Assembly: GCA_000611775.1 (NCBI GenBank)
Contig: KK106987.1
Coordinates: 248,001-312,000, forward strand
Source of the DNA: Umbilicaria muhlenbergii
Taxonomy: Eukaryota; Ascomycota; Lecanoromycetes; Umbilicariales; Umbilicariaceae
Length of the DNA stretch: 64,000 bases
Reading direction: 5' to 3'
The translations under genes and the position numbers were made by a program. This document shows positions 22,117-35,247 of the stretch, one piece after another (position 1 is the first letter of the stretch; every line of letters starts with the position of its first letter). A model generated the notes under the pieces. That model was not told the origin of the DNA. It did no database searches and worked only from the letters and a program-made list of their open reading frames with translations.

Positions 22117-25100
22117 ATGGCCGTATTCCAGAATGCTGCCTTCGTTGGCGCCTTGCTGTGGTGAGTCTCGTGCCCGGAACAATCCGGACACAAGCCGGCC
22201 GAGTCCACGTTCCGCGGGGCATGACCGGTCCAGCTGATCAGTCTGTCTTCGTAGGCTGCTACATCGACTTTGGCAGGTGTATCAGAAACCGGTCAGGGAG
22301 CTTGTTGATGTTCTAGGCCTTGACATTCCACCCATTCCCGATGTGTCGTTGGCTGGCATCTCCGCCGACTCAGTGTTGTTGTATTGGAAACCCCCGGAGA
22401 ATCACCATGCGTCCCTCAAGCACATTATTCAGGTCAATGGGATTAATGGTAGGCTTCTCAATACTTGGCCGGTTAGCGCGTGGTAGGCAGGCGCTAACAT
22501 AGGTACTTTAGTCGGAGAGTTCAGTCGCTGGGACGCTTCCATACAAGTTACAGGTCTTAAACCCGGTCACTACTATAACATTCGAGCCATTGCCATAAAC
22601 GCCGCGAACTTCTCCACCCCGGGTCCCCTCATTCGACTTAGGACAAGTCTCCCACCCGCACGAAAAATGGATAGCGCGTCGACACTAGATAATACACAAA
22701 CCAATAGCGCCACATGTGCAACAGGTGCCATCGAACCTGCTGGACTCCGCGCCGCTGTCTCACATGCGGAAAGCACGGCTCCGATGCCGAGCCATCCAAT
22801 GGCAAGAGAACATAGTGGGAGTCAGAGTCACTACCACAACAAGCGAATAGTCAGCGGGCGCCGTGCTTCACCTGCGGCAAGTGGTGTTGAACATGCTGCA
22901 GGGCATTCTGGTGGTGTAGGTGGTGCAGATGAGCAAGATGAATCTGAGGAAACAATAAAGCAGTTAACTGAGAAGCTGGATTCTCTGCGTCACGAGTACG
23001 AGGACACTGAGAAGCAAATTGATGACGAGGAGGAGGAATTCGAAATCTCCCGGACCGCGATGATCAAGGAGCGGGACGGTCTCAAACAAGGGCTCAGGGA
23101 AAAAGAGGAGGCAAGCTTCGAGCTTAGAAAGCAAGTTAGGGAACTGGACAAGCTCAACAGAAGTACGCAGAGCAAGAAGGCAGCGAAGGAGAAGGTCCTG
23201 CATCAGAAACTCGCAGAGAGACAGAGAATGAAAGACGACATGATAAGATGGGACGAAGAAATTATAGAGATGCGCAAAGACACCGAGGAGATGGAGGCGG
23301 AGAAGATTGCCGTCATTGACGGGAAGGACAAGAAAGTGACCGATACAAGGAGGGCCATTCAACAATGTCAAGCCTCGATCAAGTCATTGGAAGAAGACAT
23401 TCGGGTCAAGGGAATCCAAATCAAATCCATAGAAAGGGACAGGAAGAGGTCAGACGAAGGCCAAGGCGACATTGACCGCGGCCTGGAACGGGTAGAGAAA
23501 GATCAAGATCAAGCATGGGATGTGAAGTTGCTAGCACTACAAGGCAAGTACACAAACTTATGGCAAACATTGCAACAGGTTCGTCTGCGTGTAACGTCAA
23601 CGGTATGTTTATCTGAAACTAATTACTCTTAGGCGGAAGCAAACTACCAACAAGCTCAAGAGCGTCTGGCATGGTGGACTGCGAAACGTGCAAGAGATTC
23701 TAGTCAGTTCGCACCCATTCTTGGGTTCGACTTCAATCCTTCTGTCCAAGCAAACAGGCAGCGGAGAACTCTGCAACTCAACTCTCGCACCAGCACGATA
23801 TCCTCTTCTCCAGGCGGATATCCAATGGCTTCCTCGGCATTCAACAGCATTTCTAGTATCTCGCCTACTTTCTCCTCGACGTCAACTTTTTTCAACATGA
23901 AAAACGGTATGGCCGTTCCGTCTACCATGGAGTACGGGGGTATCCCGCAAGCGGACGCTGATGTTTTGACTGGAGGGGCTCCGATGAGCCCCACTGCGAA
24001 TGCTCTCTTGCCCTCAAACCTTTTCCGCGACGAGGACGTTCCTGGTCCTCTTTTGCCGAACCGTGGTAACGGAGCTTTCTGCGGTGACCCTCTGTCCAGC
24101 CTCAGCCCTTCTGGTGGGGATAACGACCCACAAGGTCCAACCTCTCCTGTTTCTTCAAGTAGTCGATCCCCAAGCATCTTCTCTAGCCCACGCGACAGTC
24201 TCCAAAATGTACACAACTACCAAGCAGGCGCAGATCCATTGCTGGACAGTGACCGCCACTCAGTGAACTCAACCGGCGCGTCCTTTGCTCCTGTGGCCGT
24301 AGATACCAACCCAATGGCAGCGCGCAGACTTGCAAGCTTGTTTAATTTCAATCGTCAACGGGGAAAATCTACAAACGACCCTCCACCATTGGGTACATTG
24401 AAACAAGGTCAAAGTCAATCATTTCCGCGAAATCTCGATCAGGAGACGCTTGATCCAGTCGGTACCCGCCGCCGACGTGGCAGCTATGGAAATTGGGCGA
24501 ATCCTATGGCGAACTTTTTGGCCCGGAACGCGGCCATACCTGGGGATTCCGCTGAAGGTAACGGACCTCTGACCTCCCGTCCTGGCGTTGGTCGACGAAG
24601 CCGGCTCAACATGTTCGGTTCAAAATACGATCCATTGGAGCCGTCAGCGTTTCTTGAACGGCCTTCGTCTCCGCGACCGTCGTCGACATACTCGTTTGAA
24701 AACGCACTCCCACGACCGTCGACGGACAGCCAGCCGTTCGGATGGCCGGTCCTTGACAGTATGCCCCATCGCAATAGCCCTCTCGGCGCTGATTGGTCTG
24801 GCACTAGGGGACCCTGGTCACGAAGTCAGTCTCGTCGGCAATCAATACAACACGGTTCCACGAGTAATCTCTCTCTTGGATCTACACCCCTGGATCCGGA
24901 GGACTATCAGTCTACCTCAGGGAAGCAGATGTCGCCGCCAGCACCTATTGGCACTCGCCCACAATCATCCCAACGTCCAGTTACGCCGAAGCTCAACCCA
25001 GCTGCGCCCACTTTCAAAACCCTGTTCAGTCGTGGTGATGCGAGGAGGGCTACAAGAACCGAGAAAAACTCTGATAAAGCAGCGGAGAAGTTGAAAGACA

Positions 25101-25612
25101 AAGAAGGCGAAGAAGGCAAGGACCTGGAATCCGACCCACTCCTCGAAGAATCTTCTCCCACGAACCCGCGCTTGTCTAGAGATGCGCACTCCATTGCCAC
25201 AGCTACGTCTATGGCAGAATCCCACGACTCCCTTGACCGCTCTACATCCGGTACTCCTTCAGAAGCAGTGACTCCGTTGGGACCCAAGGAGACTTTGATG
25301 CAGAGAATCACGCGAAAGAGTAGTTCCAGCAAGTTTACCGTTCCCTGGGGCAAAGATAGGGGAAGCTTGTTCTCCAAGAAAATGGGAGAGCCGTCCACGC
25401 CTGGGGAGATAGATGAGGATGCTTCTAGCGAAGGCCAGCTAGGCAAAAGCCTAGACAGTGTCTCGAGCACTCCGCAACAAGAAAAGGGCAACCGCGGTAG
25501 CATCTCGTGGTCCAGCATCATGAGAAAATCGAAGAAAGGCGACAAGGCGACTACTGAAGCAGGCGAGCGAAGTAGTGAGACAACAGACGCCACGGACGAG
25601 GACGATGCTTGA
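22117..25612 (+). CDS. Membrane-anchored fibronectin type III / coiled-coil protein of unknown function
   Basis: Four exons, 22117-22160, 22255-22448, 22512-23578 and 23633-25612, encode about 1,094 residues. The N-terminus has a hydrophobic stretch (AVFQNAAFVGALLWLLHRLW), a likely membrane anchor. One FN3 domain (about 30-120) follows: PPIPDVSLAGISADSVLLYW, then VQVTGL-type strands and YYNIRAIAINAANFSTPGP. A long coiled coil runs from about 220 to 470 (IKQLTEKLDSLRHEYEDTEK and further Glu/Lys heptads), joined across intron 3 to the AEANYQQAQERLAWWTAKR segment. The rest is a low-complexity Ser/Pro tail with many SP sites and a Lys-rich segment. It resembles conserved filamentous-fungal 'fibronectin type III domain' proteins, but I know no established function. 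The start is uncertain: an in-frame ATG at 22,006 would add 37 residues. Confidence 0.85.
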
Positions 25613-26077
25613 GCTCTAGCCCCTCAAGCATGCAGATCTCATCCGTTCGCCTTCCCTGTGTCGTTTTTTCAGTAAGCTAACATAACGACAAAACTTCATG
25701 ACTGCAGGCAAGTTTATAGACTAGATACCAATCACCTAGAATAGCAGGGCGGAATTACCACTAAATCATATCATTGCAAAGCACCCAACCCCATCAGGTA
25801 AATGATTAAGTATGCGCATTGTACGCAGTCATTTGAGATGACAAGGCACAACATACTCCATGATTATGTCAGGTGTTTTGCCTCTGAACCGTCGAAAGCG
25901 TTGTTCGTGGTGTCGTAGTGCATGAAGCCAGGCTAAGAGCCTCGCTAGCAATTTGCCGATGGAATTCCGTGCTTCGACATGTTCCGCACTTGGGCGCTAT
26001 AGAGAACTGAAACAACTCAAGCGACCATCACTATCACTAGATACCCATGAACATGCAAGTGTAATGATTTCACGGAA
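25613..26077. other. Intergenic between FN3 gene and TMA23
   Basis: 465-bp tandem spacer holding the TMA23 promoter by position. Nothing else was recognised. Confidence 0.45.
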
Positions 26078-27043
26078 ATGGACACGACAGCGTACCTCAC
26101 CCGCCAAGGCTGGCTCGGTGCCGGCCATTCCCTGCAACCTGGCGGCCGTGGCATTAAAAAGCCTCTCCTCGTATCCAAAAAACCAAACGTCCTAGGCTTG
26201 GGCAAGAAACAGCACGATTCGCATGCAGATCAATGGTGGGCGCGCGCATTTGATAGCAGCTTGAAGAGTCTGGCTGTAGACAAGGACCGAGCTACGGGGG
26301 CGAACCATGTTATCGTGGGAGGCAGCGGGCCGCTGGAGATGGTGCAAAAGGGCGGGGGAAAATGGGTTGGGAAGGCTGGGCTATATGGAAATTTCGTTAG
26401 AGGGGAGGGACTGAGCGGGACCTTGACGCCTGAGGATCGAGCAACGGACGCGTTCAAGGCGCCGGAAGGCGAATTGAAGGGCGACAGGAGGAAACTTTTG
26501 GAGGATGGTGTTGATGGAGACCAGGATGGAGCAGAGTTACCGAGGAAGAGGAGGAAGAATCATGAGGCCTTAGATGTTCACGGTAATATCGTGGACGCGG
26601 GGGAGGTGTCGGACAACAATACAGACACCATACCTGGGTCCAGGTTGTCGAAGGAAGATCGACGTGATAGAAGAAAGGCAGGGAGAGAGACGGCCAAGCG
26701 TGGGGGCGTCCAGTCCGTCATCGCTGCCGGAGATGGTACTGTGAGTCCTGCGGAAGCTACAAGAAAACAGAAACGAAGGAAAGGTGGCGAGATCGCTGGG
26801 ACACAGCCGGGCCCGCCTCGTGGAGATAGTAGGGTTGTCATGGGCGTGAGGGAGGAGACTGAAGGCAAGGAATCGCCTGTGGTCACACTCTCCGATACCG
26901 CTCTTGAGAGAGCTCAGAAGAAGCGGCGGAAAGAGGAGCGGAGGGCGTGCAAGTCCAGTCGCAGAAGCAATGATGGGCCTAACCCATCACAGCCCAAGGG
27001 CAAGAATAGGGGCAAACGAAAACGAGAACGGAAACAAGAGTAG
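26078..27043 (+). CDS. TMA23: Nucleolar G-patch-like ribosome biogenesis protein (Tma23-like)
   Basis: Single exon, 321 residues. The first 60 residues match the Tma23 family: MDTTAYLTRQGWLGAGHSLQ, then GRGIKKPLLVSKKPNVLGLG and DSHADQWWARAFDSSLKSL. Yeast Tma23 is a nucleolar protein implicated in ribosome biogenesis. After a Gly-rich middle with GKAGLYGNFVRGEGLSG, the protein becomes extremely basic, with several KRRK-type clusters and a KGKNRGKRKRERKQE end, consistent with nucleolar localisation. It is longer than the yeast protein because of this tail, as in other filamentous fungi. It converges with THG1 over 155 bp. Confidence 0.88.
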   Translation: MDTTAYLTRQGWLGAGHSLQPGGRGIKKPLLVSKKPNVLGLGKKQHDSHADQWWARAFDSSLKSLAVDKDRATGANHVIVGGSGPLEMVQKGGGKWVGKAGLYGNFVRGEGLSGTLTPEDRATDAFKAPEGELKGDRRKLLEDGVDGDQDGAELPRKRRKNHEALDVHGNIVDAGEVSDNNTDTIPGSRLSKEDRRDRRKAGRETAKRGGVQSVIAAGDGTVSPAEATRKQKRRKGGEIAGTQPGPPRGDSRVVMGVREETEGKESPVVTLSDTALERAQKKRRKEERRACKSSRRSNDGPNPSQPKGKNRGKRKRERKQE

Positions 27044-27198
27044 GGAGTAGTCTCATTCATCTGCAGATATCATTTCTACCGGCTTTGGTACTCAACAAGC
27101 ATAAGAGCAGCGTTCAGTGGCAACCTCGCCGCGAAGTACTTTCGTTGCCCTTCAAACGGGCCGTGACAAGCTGGCATATTCTCAATTTATATGTCTTG

Positions 27199-28532
27199 CT
27201 ACGTATCTTTGGCACCTTTCGCCACGTGTTCTGATAGCAACCAAGGCTTGCCATCCCAGAAATCATCTTTGATGATGTCTACATGCTGTATTGCAAAGTT
27301 TGCCTTGGCGCGTCTTTTCTGCTCCTTCATTTTTTGTGTCTTCGACAGTTCATGTCCTTGAGGCTGAGGTTCGTCCTTGTCTTCCGAGGCCTGCTTGCCC
27401 GCAAGCTCGCCATCCAAGAGTCCATACTACGCTACTTAGCCTATATATGGGGACCGCGGTGCCCAAGACTTACGTCACGGAATATGGTGCTGCCTTTCTT
27501 GAACATTTCCGCCTCATTGTTGTAATTAACCTTGAATCTTGAAAATAGGATTTCATTCTTGTCAGATGCCACCGTGCCCTATATTTTTAGCAGACGTCTT
27601 ATAAAAACACGCCATGGACAAATCACACACCTTGAGCTCTCCCTCCGCCATCATAGGGTCCATACCCCCTTGCTGAACCATGGCCCAGAACGTAGTGTTG
27701 TAAAGGTTGTTGATGTGACCTGGGGGTGCACCGATTCAGCCGCAGCAAGCCACGAATGCGGCAAAGGTCATCAATCGCACAGTCTACCTGCCTCCAACTC
27801 AAATAATCCCTAAGATTTTGCAAACTGGGGTACTGTACCGCCCGTCCATCAAACGAAGGGAGAGGGGGCGATAGTGCCGTATCAGGGAAGTAGGACGACC
27901 ACAAGTGAACATAGTAAGACGTAAACGTAGCAGCGATAGTGGTAATGATTTTGCTACAGGAACAGTAAGCTATCGGAAGGACAGATATCGCAGAGCGAGC
28001 TGTCCCGTATTGCTTGCTTGCTCACCTCTCACGCCGGTCAAATAGGCTACACGATCTTCCAAGCACGAAACTATGGTAGGTCAGTCAAGCGTATTCTTCT
28101 TCCCTTTTTTCTTTTCATTCTTCTTCATTTTGGTCTTCTTTCTGCATTTTTCGTGTTCGACGTTGATCTCTCTATGCCCTCACCTAAACTCATCACTGAT
28201 GCCGTAGCCAAGTAAAATGTCCGGCACCTCTTTCATCAGGCCGATAGCCGCCGCATTCATCAGTTCTAGAGCCCGCCGATCATTTGGCTTTTCGAACCCG
28301 TATTTGGCCGAGAGCCTGCAAGCGGCCATGTCAGCCTATTTTGCGACGAGGCCACATGCAGGCCATGCTTCCTCTCACTTGTGAAATCCCCGGCCGTCGA
28401 TCCGCACCACAATCCACGTATTTGGCAACAGAATGTCGGCTCGCTCGAAGGACTTTACGTATTCATATCTAAAACAATAATGAGATGAGCGCGGTCAGCA
28501 AACGTAATGGGCACATACTTGGAATTGGCCAT
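27199..28532 (-). CDS. THG1: tRNA(His) guanylyltransferase
   Basis: Adds the essential G(-1) to the 5' end of tRNA-His by 3'-5' polymerisation. Eight exons with seven small introns, starting at ATG 28,532, join to 291 residues. The catalytic core is complete: [20 protein letters not shown] (metal-binding Asp29), [39 protein letters not shown], then [10 protein letters not shown] with the second metal site (Asp76-Glu77). Further blocks are [59 protein letters not shown] and [16 protein letters not shown]. The C-terminus ([16 protein letters not shown]) is typical. It is the most intron-rich gene here, and splicing restores every motif. One intron contains a long pyrimidine/T-rich stretch. Confidence 0.96.
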
Positions 28533-29165
28533 TGGAACAAAAGTTGTTACTGGAGCGGGTTACGCAAGTGCTGTGGAAGGGAAAGATGAGCCACCCCCGC
28601 CGGCAGCAGGGTGACAATCCGGGATAGTAAAAAGAGTTGCAAACTTCCTAATCTACGAGTTTCGCGATCACTGATGTGGGGTTACCAACATGCGCTTGTT
28701 CAATATGTTTTCATTTTGAGCATGTACTTTTAGGATTTCTGATACAGCTCGAAATCGGGCTACAGTAGCGACGATGCTGGCTCCCCTAACGCCTTGCGTG
28801 CGCAGCTTGCAGGTATCTAGAGATTCAGAGTGTCAAAAGACATTGAAAGGAAAGCCCTTGATGATGGCAATTTTGGGGTGGGCAACGCCGAGTGCTTAAG
28901 TAAAGCACGGTAAATGCAGCAGCAGATGACGCCATATGTGAAAATAAAATTTGTACCATCCAAACCAACCCTTTGCGCACCTAAAAATGCAGGTCAATAG
29001 AAGAGAACACCAGACGTGTGATTGTAGAAGTACACAGAGACCCTCGTTTTCGCATTAATGCAAAGACGGACAGAGTCTCCTCTGCCGCCATATTCATACT
29101 GCAAAGAGCGAGCAAGAAGGTTACGCCCTTTGGAGCATTCGCTCAAACCCTCGCCGAGGTCTGAG
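28533..29165. other. Intergenic between RPB1 3' end and THG1 start
   Basis: 633 bp, tandem on the minus strand, containing the THG1 promoter and RPB1 3' UTR by position. No gene or repeat was recognised. Confidence 0.45.
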
Positions 29166-32100
29166 CTAATTGCCCCGTGGCGAAGTGGGCGAGTACGTCG
29201 GAGAAGTGGGTGACCACTTCGGCGAAGACGCAGAGTAAGGGGCAGACCCTGGTGAAGTTGGGGACCCGTTGAAGTTTGGAGACGTTGGAGAGTAATTACC
29301 CGCAGGGCTCGTTGGACTGTACATCGGAGAGGTTGGACTGTAGCTTGCTGGTGAAGTAGGCGAGGTCGGCGAGTGCTGCTTCGCCGCCGCACCACCTCCA
29401 AACTGGGGGCTTGTCGGGCTGTATACTGGCGATGTAGGGCTATAGCTTGGCGACGTGGGGCTATAACTAGGTGATGTGGGGCTGTAATTCGGCGAAGTTG
29501 GGGAGTAACTTGGCGACGTCGGAGAGTATGAAGGGGACGTGGGCGAAATACCAGCTTGGCCGTAGGCGGGTGAAGTAGGGGAATAGCCTGGCGATGTCGG
29601 TGTGAAGGCAGGGCTGGCCGGTGAGAAACTTGGGCTAGACGCGAACCCTGGGCTGCTGATACTCATGCCTGGAGAGGTTGGGGAGTAACCAGGAGAAGTG
29701 GGCGAGAAGCCAGGTGAGGTGGGACTGGTATTGAAAGGGCTGCTGGGCGAATATCTACTACTACCTGGACTATGCGCTGAGTATGGGCTGAGGCCACCAC
29801 CGAATCCCGGGGGCTGGTACTCGGTAAATCCTCCAGGAGTTTCGGCACCGGAATTGACAATTGGAGAGAATGAAGCCCCATAATCCGGTGATCCAAGATA
29901 TCCGGCCTCTTGCATAGGGGAGCCACTATCATACGGTGTTGCGGCTCCATCTGCAATCATGCTGCCTTTGATGCCGATGTTTGGCATGATACCGAGTCTG
30001 GCATTGTCTGATATTACGGTGTCCAGCATCTTCTGGTCAAGGAAGACTTCGAGTTCACCAGTCCCAAGAGGTGCCAGCTGTCCGAGCATCACGTTTTCCG
30101 AGACTCCACGGCAGTCATCAAGCTCGCCGCAAGCAGCGGCATCAAGAAGAATTTCAACGGTCTCCTCGAAGGAGCATCTCATCAAAGCACCAGTGTCAGC
30201 TCTGTTGATACCATGACGCGTGATAGCCATGAGATGCCCGCGAGCGGTCATAACGTCGACAAGAAGCGCTAAGTGACGATGGTTGACATAGGACCCGTCG
30301 AAAGCCAAGACCTGAGTCAGTTCACGCATAAGGGCCGACCTAGTAGCTTCAATGCCAAAGACCTCGAAAACCTCAATGAAAGAGTTGGAATAAGTCCTGG
30401 TAGTATCGACACCGGGAATAGTGAGGACTTGTCCCAGTGAAGAGCCGCTTGTATCCAGGAACCATTCTTCGCAAAGGGGATCTTTCTTGCGCATCACCAA
30501 AGCTCCTTCTTCGTTCAAACGCAGCTTTGTCCTCGAATTGATGAAAGCCCGCTCAATACCTGGAACACCACGTAATGTAAGAGTGTCGAGGATGTGGTTT
30601 TCTAGGCGCTTCAGCATCAGGTCTTCCTCGAGCTCGTCGTCGTCCTCGCCCTTGCCATGATCTTGGATCATTCGTATTCGGATAACCTGCTCATCCGCGT
30701 TGTTGTCGCTGAATATGACTGCGAGGTCTTTCGCGTAATTTTCCTTAATCTTGGCTGCGACGTCCTGCACGGTCAAACCCTTATCAAGTAATTTTCGACG
30801 TCCTAGGATGATGCGTAGAAGCCAACGCGACTGACGGTGTGGATCATCTGCACTATCTTCTGGTATAATGAAGTAGGATTCAACCATGTCAAGATCTGCA
30901 TCAATGACGGTTGATTGAATGTCAGGGTCGTAGTAGACCTCGGTAGTCTCTGTCACAGAGCGAAGTGTTGTGTGCTCGACAGCGCTCCGCAACAGTTTGG
31001 CACTTTCCTTGTCACCGGTCTTGCCTTCTTCTTGATAGACTGTCATCGAAGGTGTCTTGATGTTCTTTGCCACATTAAGAATCTCCTTCAAGCGGGGTAC
31101 ACCCAATGTGACATTCTTCGAGGAGACACCAGCAAAATGGAACGTGTTCAGAGTCATTTGTGTAGCCGGCTCACCGATTGATTGTGCGGCTAGCACACCA
31201 ACCATCTCTCCAGGGTTCACAGCCGCTCGGCAGAATCGACTCTCGATCTCGCCCAGAACATGCTGGAACGCCAATTTATTGAGCGAGTACTCGGTCACAA
31301 TACGTTTGAAAGCCAGGCGGGAGCGAAGGTGAGCCTTGAACAACAACGTAGCATTGTGCTGGCCTTCCTTCGATAGAACGTCATCGCCCCGAACCACCAC
31401 GAGCCGATCTAACAAGTCTCTGACTTGCGGAATCACTTCGGCAGGATGTAGGTCACTACGAGCACCATCTTTAATCCTGAAGGTCGTTTTAGCCGTATCG
31501 AGGATACGCAGAACATTGATTGGTAGCTGCAGTTGCTCGTTGTCGTCTTGCTTGTTTTTACGCAGGAAAGCCCGCGCGGCTTTGAGTTGCTCCCACTCCT
31601 CATCCAAGTAGGTTTGAACCTTGACATCACCGGCGATCTCGTTTGCTTGGTCCAGGATGTCAGGAGAAATGCCCGCCTTCGGATCCATCAAATCCACACG
31701 GAACTTCTTCTCGAATTGCTCATCTGAGCAAGTGATGATATCAAGTCGCTGTGCTTCGATGTGAACACCGTCTAAACCATCTTCACCGTAAATGAATTGA
31801 ACAATATCTCCAAGGGAGTTCCTAACTGTGCCATCGTACTTCGCCATGACATCCTCCAGCGCTTTGACTAAGCGGCGTTGAATATAGCCAGTTTCTGCCG
31901 TCTTCACCGCGGTATCGATGAGACCTTCTCGGCCAGCCATAGCATGGAAGAAGAATTCCGTGGGCGTGAGGCCCCTTAGGTAGGAATTCTCGACAAATCC
32001 TCTCGATTCCGGAGAATAGTCATCCTTGGTGAAGTGAGGCAGCGTTCGATATTTGAAACCGAACGGAATGCGTTTGCCCTCCACCGACTGTTGCCCCACA

Positions 32101-34549
32101 ACGGCTGTCATTTGAGAAATGTTGATAGTCGACCCTTTGGAGCCAGAGCGAGCCATCTGAATGGCGTTGTTAAGATCCTTCAAACTCTCCTCGGTCTTAG
32201 TCCCAGCATCATCACGGGCTTTGTTGAGCGCCTTGGAGACCTTGCTCTCAAACGTCTCACGGACGTTCATGCCTGGCAGAGGCTCAAGTTCGTTCTCTGT
32301 AGCACTTCGTGTTATCTCTGCGACATCGGCTTTCTGGGTGTTGACTGCATCCTCGATCTGCTGGATCGTGTGCCGGTCCGGAATCGTATCTCCAATACCT
32401 ATACTGAACCCGTTGTGCAGAAGCCAGTAATTGACAACAGTCTGGGCACCGTTAAAGAAGTTCATGGCCACTTCGGAGCCCTTTTCGTTGAATATGATGT
32501 GGATTATGCCGCCAGCACTAGCACCAACAGATTTCTTGCTGAGCAGCCCGTACATCAGCTCGCCGCCGTGGACAAACAAACCATCGTCGTTTGCGGGCGA
32601 CAAGCCCTCTTCGCTAGTACGAATTAGATTCAACCCTGCGGGAATAACCAAGCTGATGAGCTGCTTCCCAGTCCACTTGGGACGCGGCTTTAGAATTGCT
32701 GGCTGCGGAATAACTCCATCCCAATCCGGAACCCATAGTAGGATGTTCATCACTTGCTCCTTAGTCAAGAACACGTCGCGCCGACACATTTTGTAGATAC
32801 CACAGAGAGTGTCTTGCACAATACCCATTAAGGGCCCATTGCGTTGCGGTGATACAATGTTGAGTGGAACCATGCAGAGTTGATTAATTTCGGCTCGAGT
32901 CTCCTCGCTCTGTGGTACATGCAAATTCATCTCGTCGCCGTCAAAGTCGGCGTTGTAAGGTGAGGTGACTGACAAATTCAACCTAAACGTGGAATATGGC
33001 ATGACACGGACCCTATGCCCCATCATTGACTCTTTATGTAAAGAGGGTTGCCGATTGAAGATGATGTAGTCACCGTCAACGATGTGCCGTTCGACTTTCC
33101 AACCGTATTGTAAAGATATTTCGCCAGCTCGTTTATGATGCCGCAAGTCGATTCTCTCTCCCGAGTCGCGAATAACATACTTCGCACCTGGATGCTCATT
33201 TGGTCCGTTCTTGACCAGCTGGTGAAGTTTTTGTATATTGTAAGGTGTCACTGTTTCCGGGTACGTCAAGGTTCTTGCGATGCTCCTTGGAACACCAACT
33301 TCGTCGAGTGAAAGATTCGGGTCACCAGTGATGACTGTACGGGCTGAGAAATCGACCCGCTTGCCCATCAAGTTCCCACGGAGACGACCCTCTTTGCCTT
33401 TTAGACGTGCACGAATTGACTTGACAGGACGACCAGACTTCTGCAAAGCTTGAGGCTGGCCTGCGATATCATTATCCATATAAGTCGCGACGTGGAATTG
33501 AAGGAGCGATTCGAACTCGCTGACAACATGTGCGGGAGACCCCTCGGTTTCGCAACGTCGGACATTGCCGTTTGCACGAATGATGTCCCCAAGCTTGTAG
33601 GTCAGATCATCTTCCCCACGCATACCTTGTCCGGTGCCATCCACTGATATACTTGGTCGGACCGGAGGCGGTGGCACAGGAAGGACTGTGATGATCATCC
33701 ACTCCGGACGTGCGTAGTCGTTGCTCAAACCCATCTTCCTTATCTCTTCGGTAGAGATGTGACGAAATATGTTGAGAGCCATCTGCGGTGTTATGGGCTT
33801 CTTCTCCGACTGCTGGCCTTCGTTCTCTTCGTCTCCTTTCTGAGCTTTCCACGTGCCAGTCAACTTAAGCCCTTCCCGACGAACTTCTGGTTGTATGTTG
33901 CCACATCCACCGTGGTCGTGTTTTGGTTCTTTCGAATCTTTCAGACTGTCCTCGTCCGGCACAGCCATCGTTTCGCAGACCATTTTAGGCTTGCAAAGTC
34001 GCCAGATCGCATCAAAGCGTCTCTTCGGATCTCGAAAACGTAGAGCGTCTGCAAATGCCGCATGGCTCTAGAAGTTCCAACAGTCAGCTCTGCATGTAAA
34101 GAGAAGATCTGTCACCCCGTAAGGGATGACTAACTTCATCTACGAGTATCTTGCCGCAGTTGTGGCAGACTGTCTCCAGTAGCTTCTTTATCTTTGTCAT
34201 AAAACCTATCGCACAGTGAGCAATGCGGACCGCCTAGCTGAGCACGCTTGAGTTGTTACTGACCAACATGGAAAACGGGTGTGGCAAGCTCGATATGTCC
34301 AAAATGCCCAGGACACTCTGACATATTTTCATCGCAAGTCGCACACTTGTAAGCTCTATCGATAGACCCAAGTCGAGGATCGTTGAGGCCCGCGTCTCTC
34401 GGACGTTGCTTCTGCTCGTCCATGGTCTCCGGATACTCGATGTGAGCCACGCTCATATTCTTGATTTCCTCCGGCGAAAGAAGGCCGAACTGGATCTCTT
34501 GAATAGAGCGCAGCGGCGCACTAGAGTATTGGAAGTTGAGATTCGCCAT
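29166..34549 (-). CDS. RPB1: RNA polymerase II largest subunit
   Basis: Catalytic largest subunit of Pol II. Three exons, 34549-34264, 34205-34135 and 34067-29166, encode 1,752 residues, the normal fungal size. The N-terminal clamp has the zinc-binding set [17 protein letters not shown], completed across intron 1 by CHNCGK. Further on are [20 protein letters not shown], the invariant active-site loop [10 protein letters not shown] (Asp492, Asp494, Asp496), the bridge-helix/trigger-loop region ([39 protein letters not shown]) and the cleft segments. The C-terminal domain from about residue 1,550 has roughly two dozen YSPTSPx-like heptads. These are degenerate in the first half and more regular toward the end. 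The second donor is GTTAGT, slightly off consensus. It is divergent from SWD1. Confidence 0.99.
29169..29760 (-). repeat. RPB1 CTD heptad-encoding repeat
   Basis: The 3' end of RPB1 encodes about two dozen variants of YSPTSPx. A regular core ([17 protein letters not shown] and similar) sits near 29,400-29,560. It is flanked by irregular units with SPGF, SPAF and inserts such as [11 protein letters not shown] and [13 protein letters not shown]. Confidence 0.95.
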
Positions 34550-35247
34550 CCTTGCGGCCGCTGTGTCGAGCTAGAGGTGGCGATGAAGGATTCGTGCAAT
34601 ATCCACAACCAGCTCACGTCCCTCTCTCGGAGGCCTCCTAAAAGAGCGTGATCAATCCTCACTAGTCCATACGAGCACCTTATTGACCTTCTCTAGACAG
34701 TGAGAAGTCGCACAAGCCCAAAGTGCAAGTTGTCGCGATTTCCAGACAGCCTCAGGCCGGCTCTGCCGCAAGGAGCTTCAGACCGCGCTCGCGCCCCAAG
34801 ATCCGATTTCTTAGTTCAAATGAGTGTGGTGGCTCCTGTGCGATGTAGTTATCGTGCCGATGAGATATCGCGATCTGGGGGACGATGTATTGTTGTGGTG
34901 GATAAGTTGAGAGTTGATTGTCGTGGTGTCAAGGAGGTCAAATCTGAAGTCAGAGCTAGCGCAGCAGAAAGAGCCTCATTCGCTTACCTTAGGCTGACTC
35001 CGCACTAGCGTGGGTGGCTGTACCTTATGAAATAGCAAAAACACAACTACCACCTTACCCTCTTTTTATTTGGCCTTCTCATGTTGCGATCGTGAATTGG
35101 ACATGGAGACACTGCCTATTTCATGAATTGAGCCGGATTTGCATTACAAGAATGATCGAGCTGTGGTCAACATACGCTCAAACCTTTGTCTGGCAGTAAC
35201 ATGGTATTACGGCATCTTATCGAAATGCTCCTCACTAATCAAGGGCA
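34550..35247. other. Divergent promoter region between RPB1 and SWD1
   Basis: 698 bp between two start codons on opposite strands, holding both promoters by position. Small open frames on either strand lack recognisable features. Confidence 0.5.

Noticed and set aside
30000-33900. Several plus-strand open frames of 60-200 codons antisense to RPB1
   Set aside because: They are shadows of the strongly biased RPB1 codons and have no independent support.
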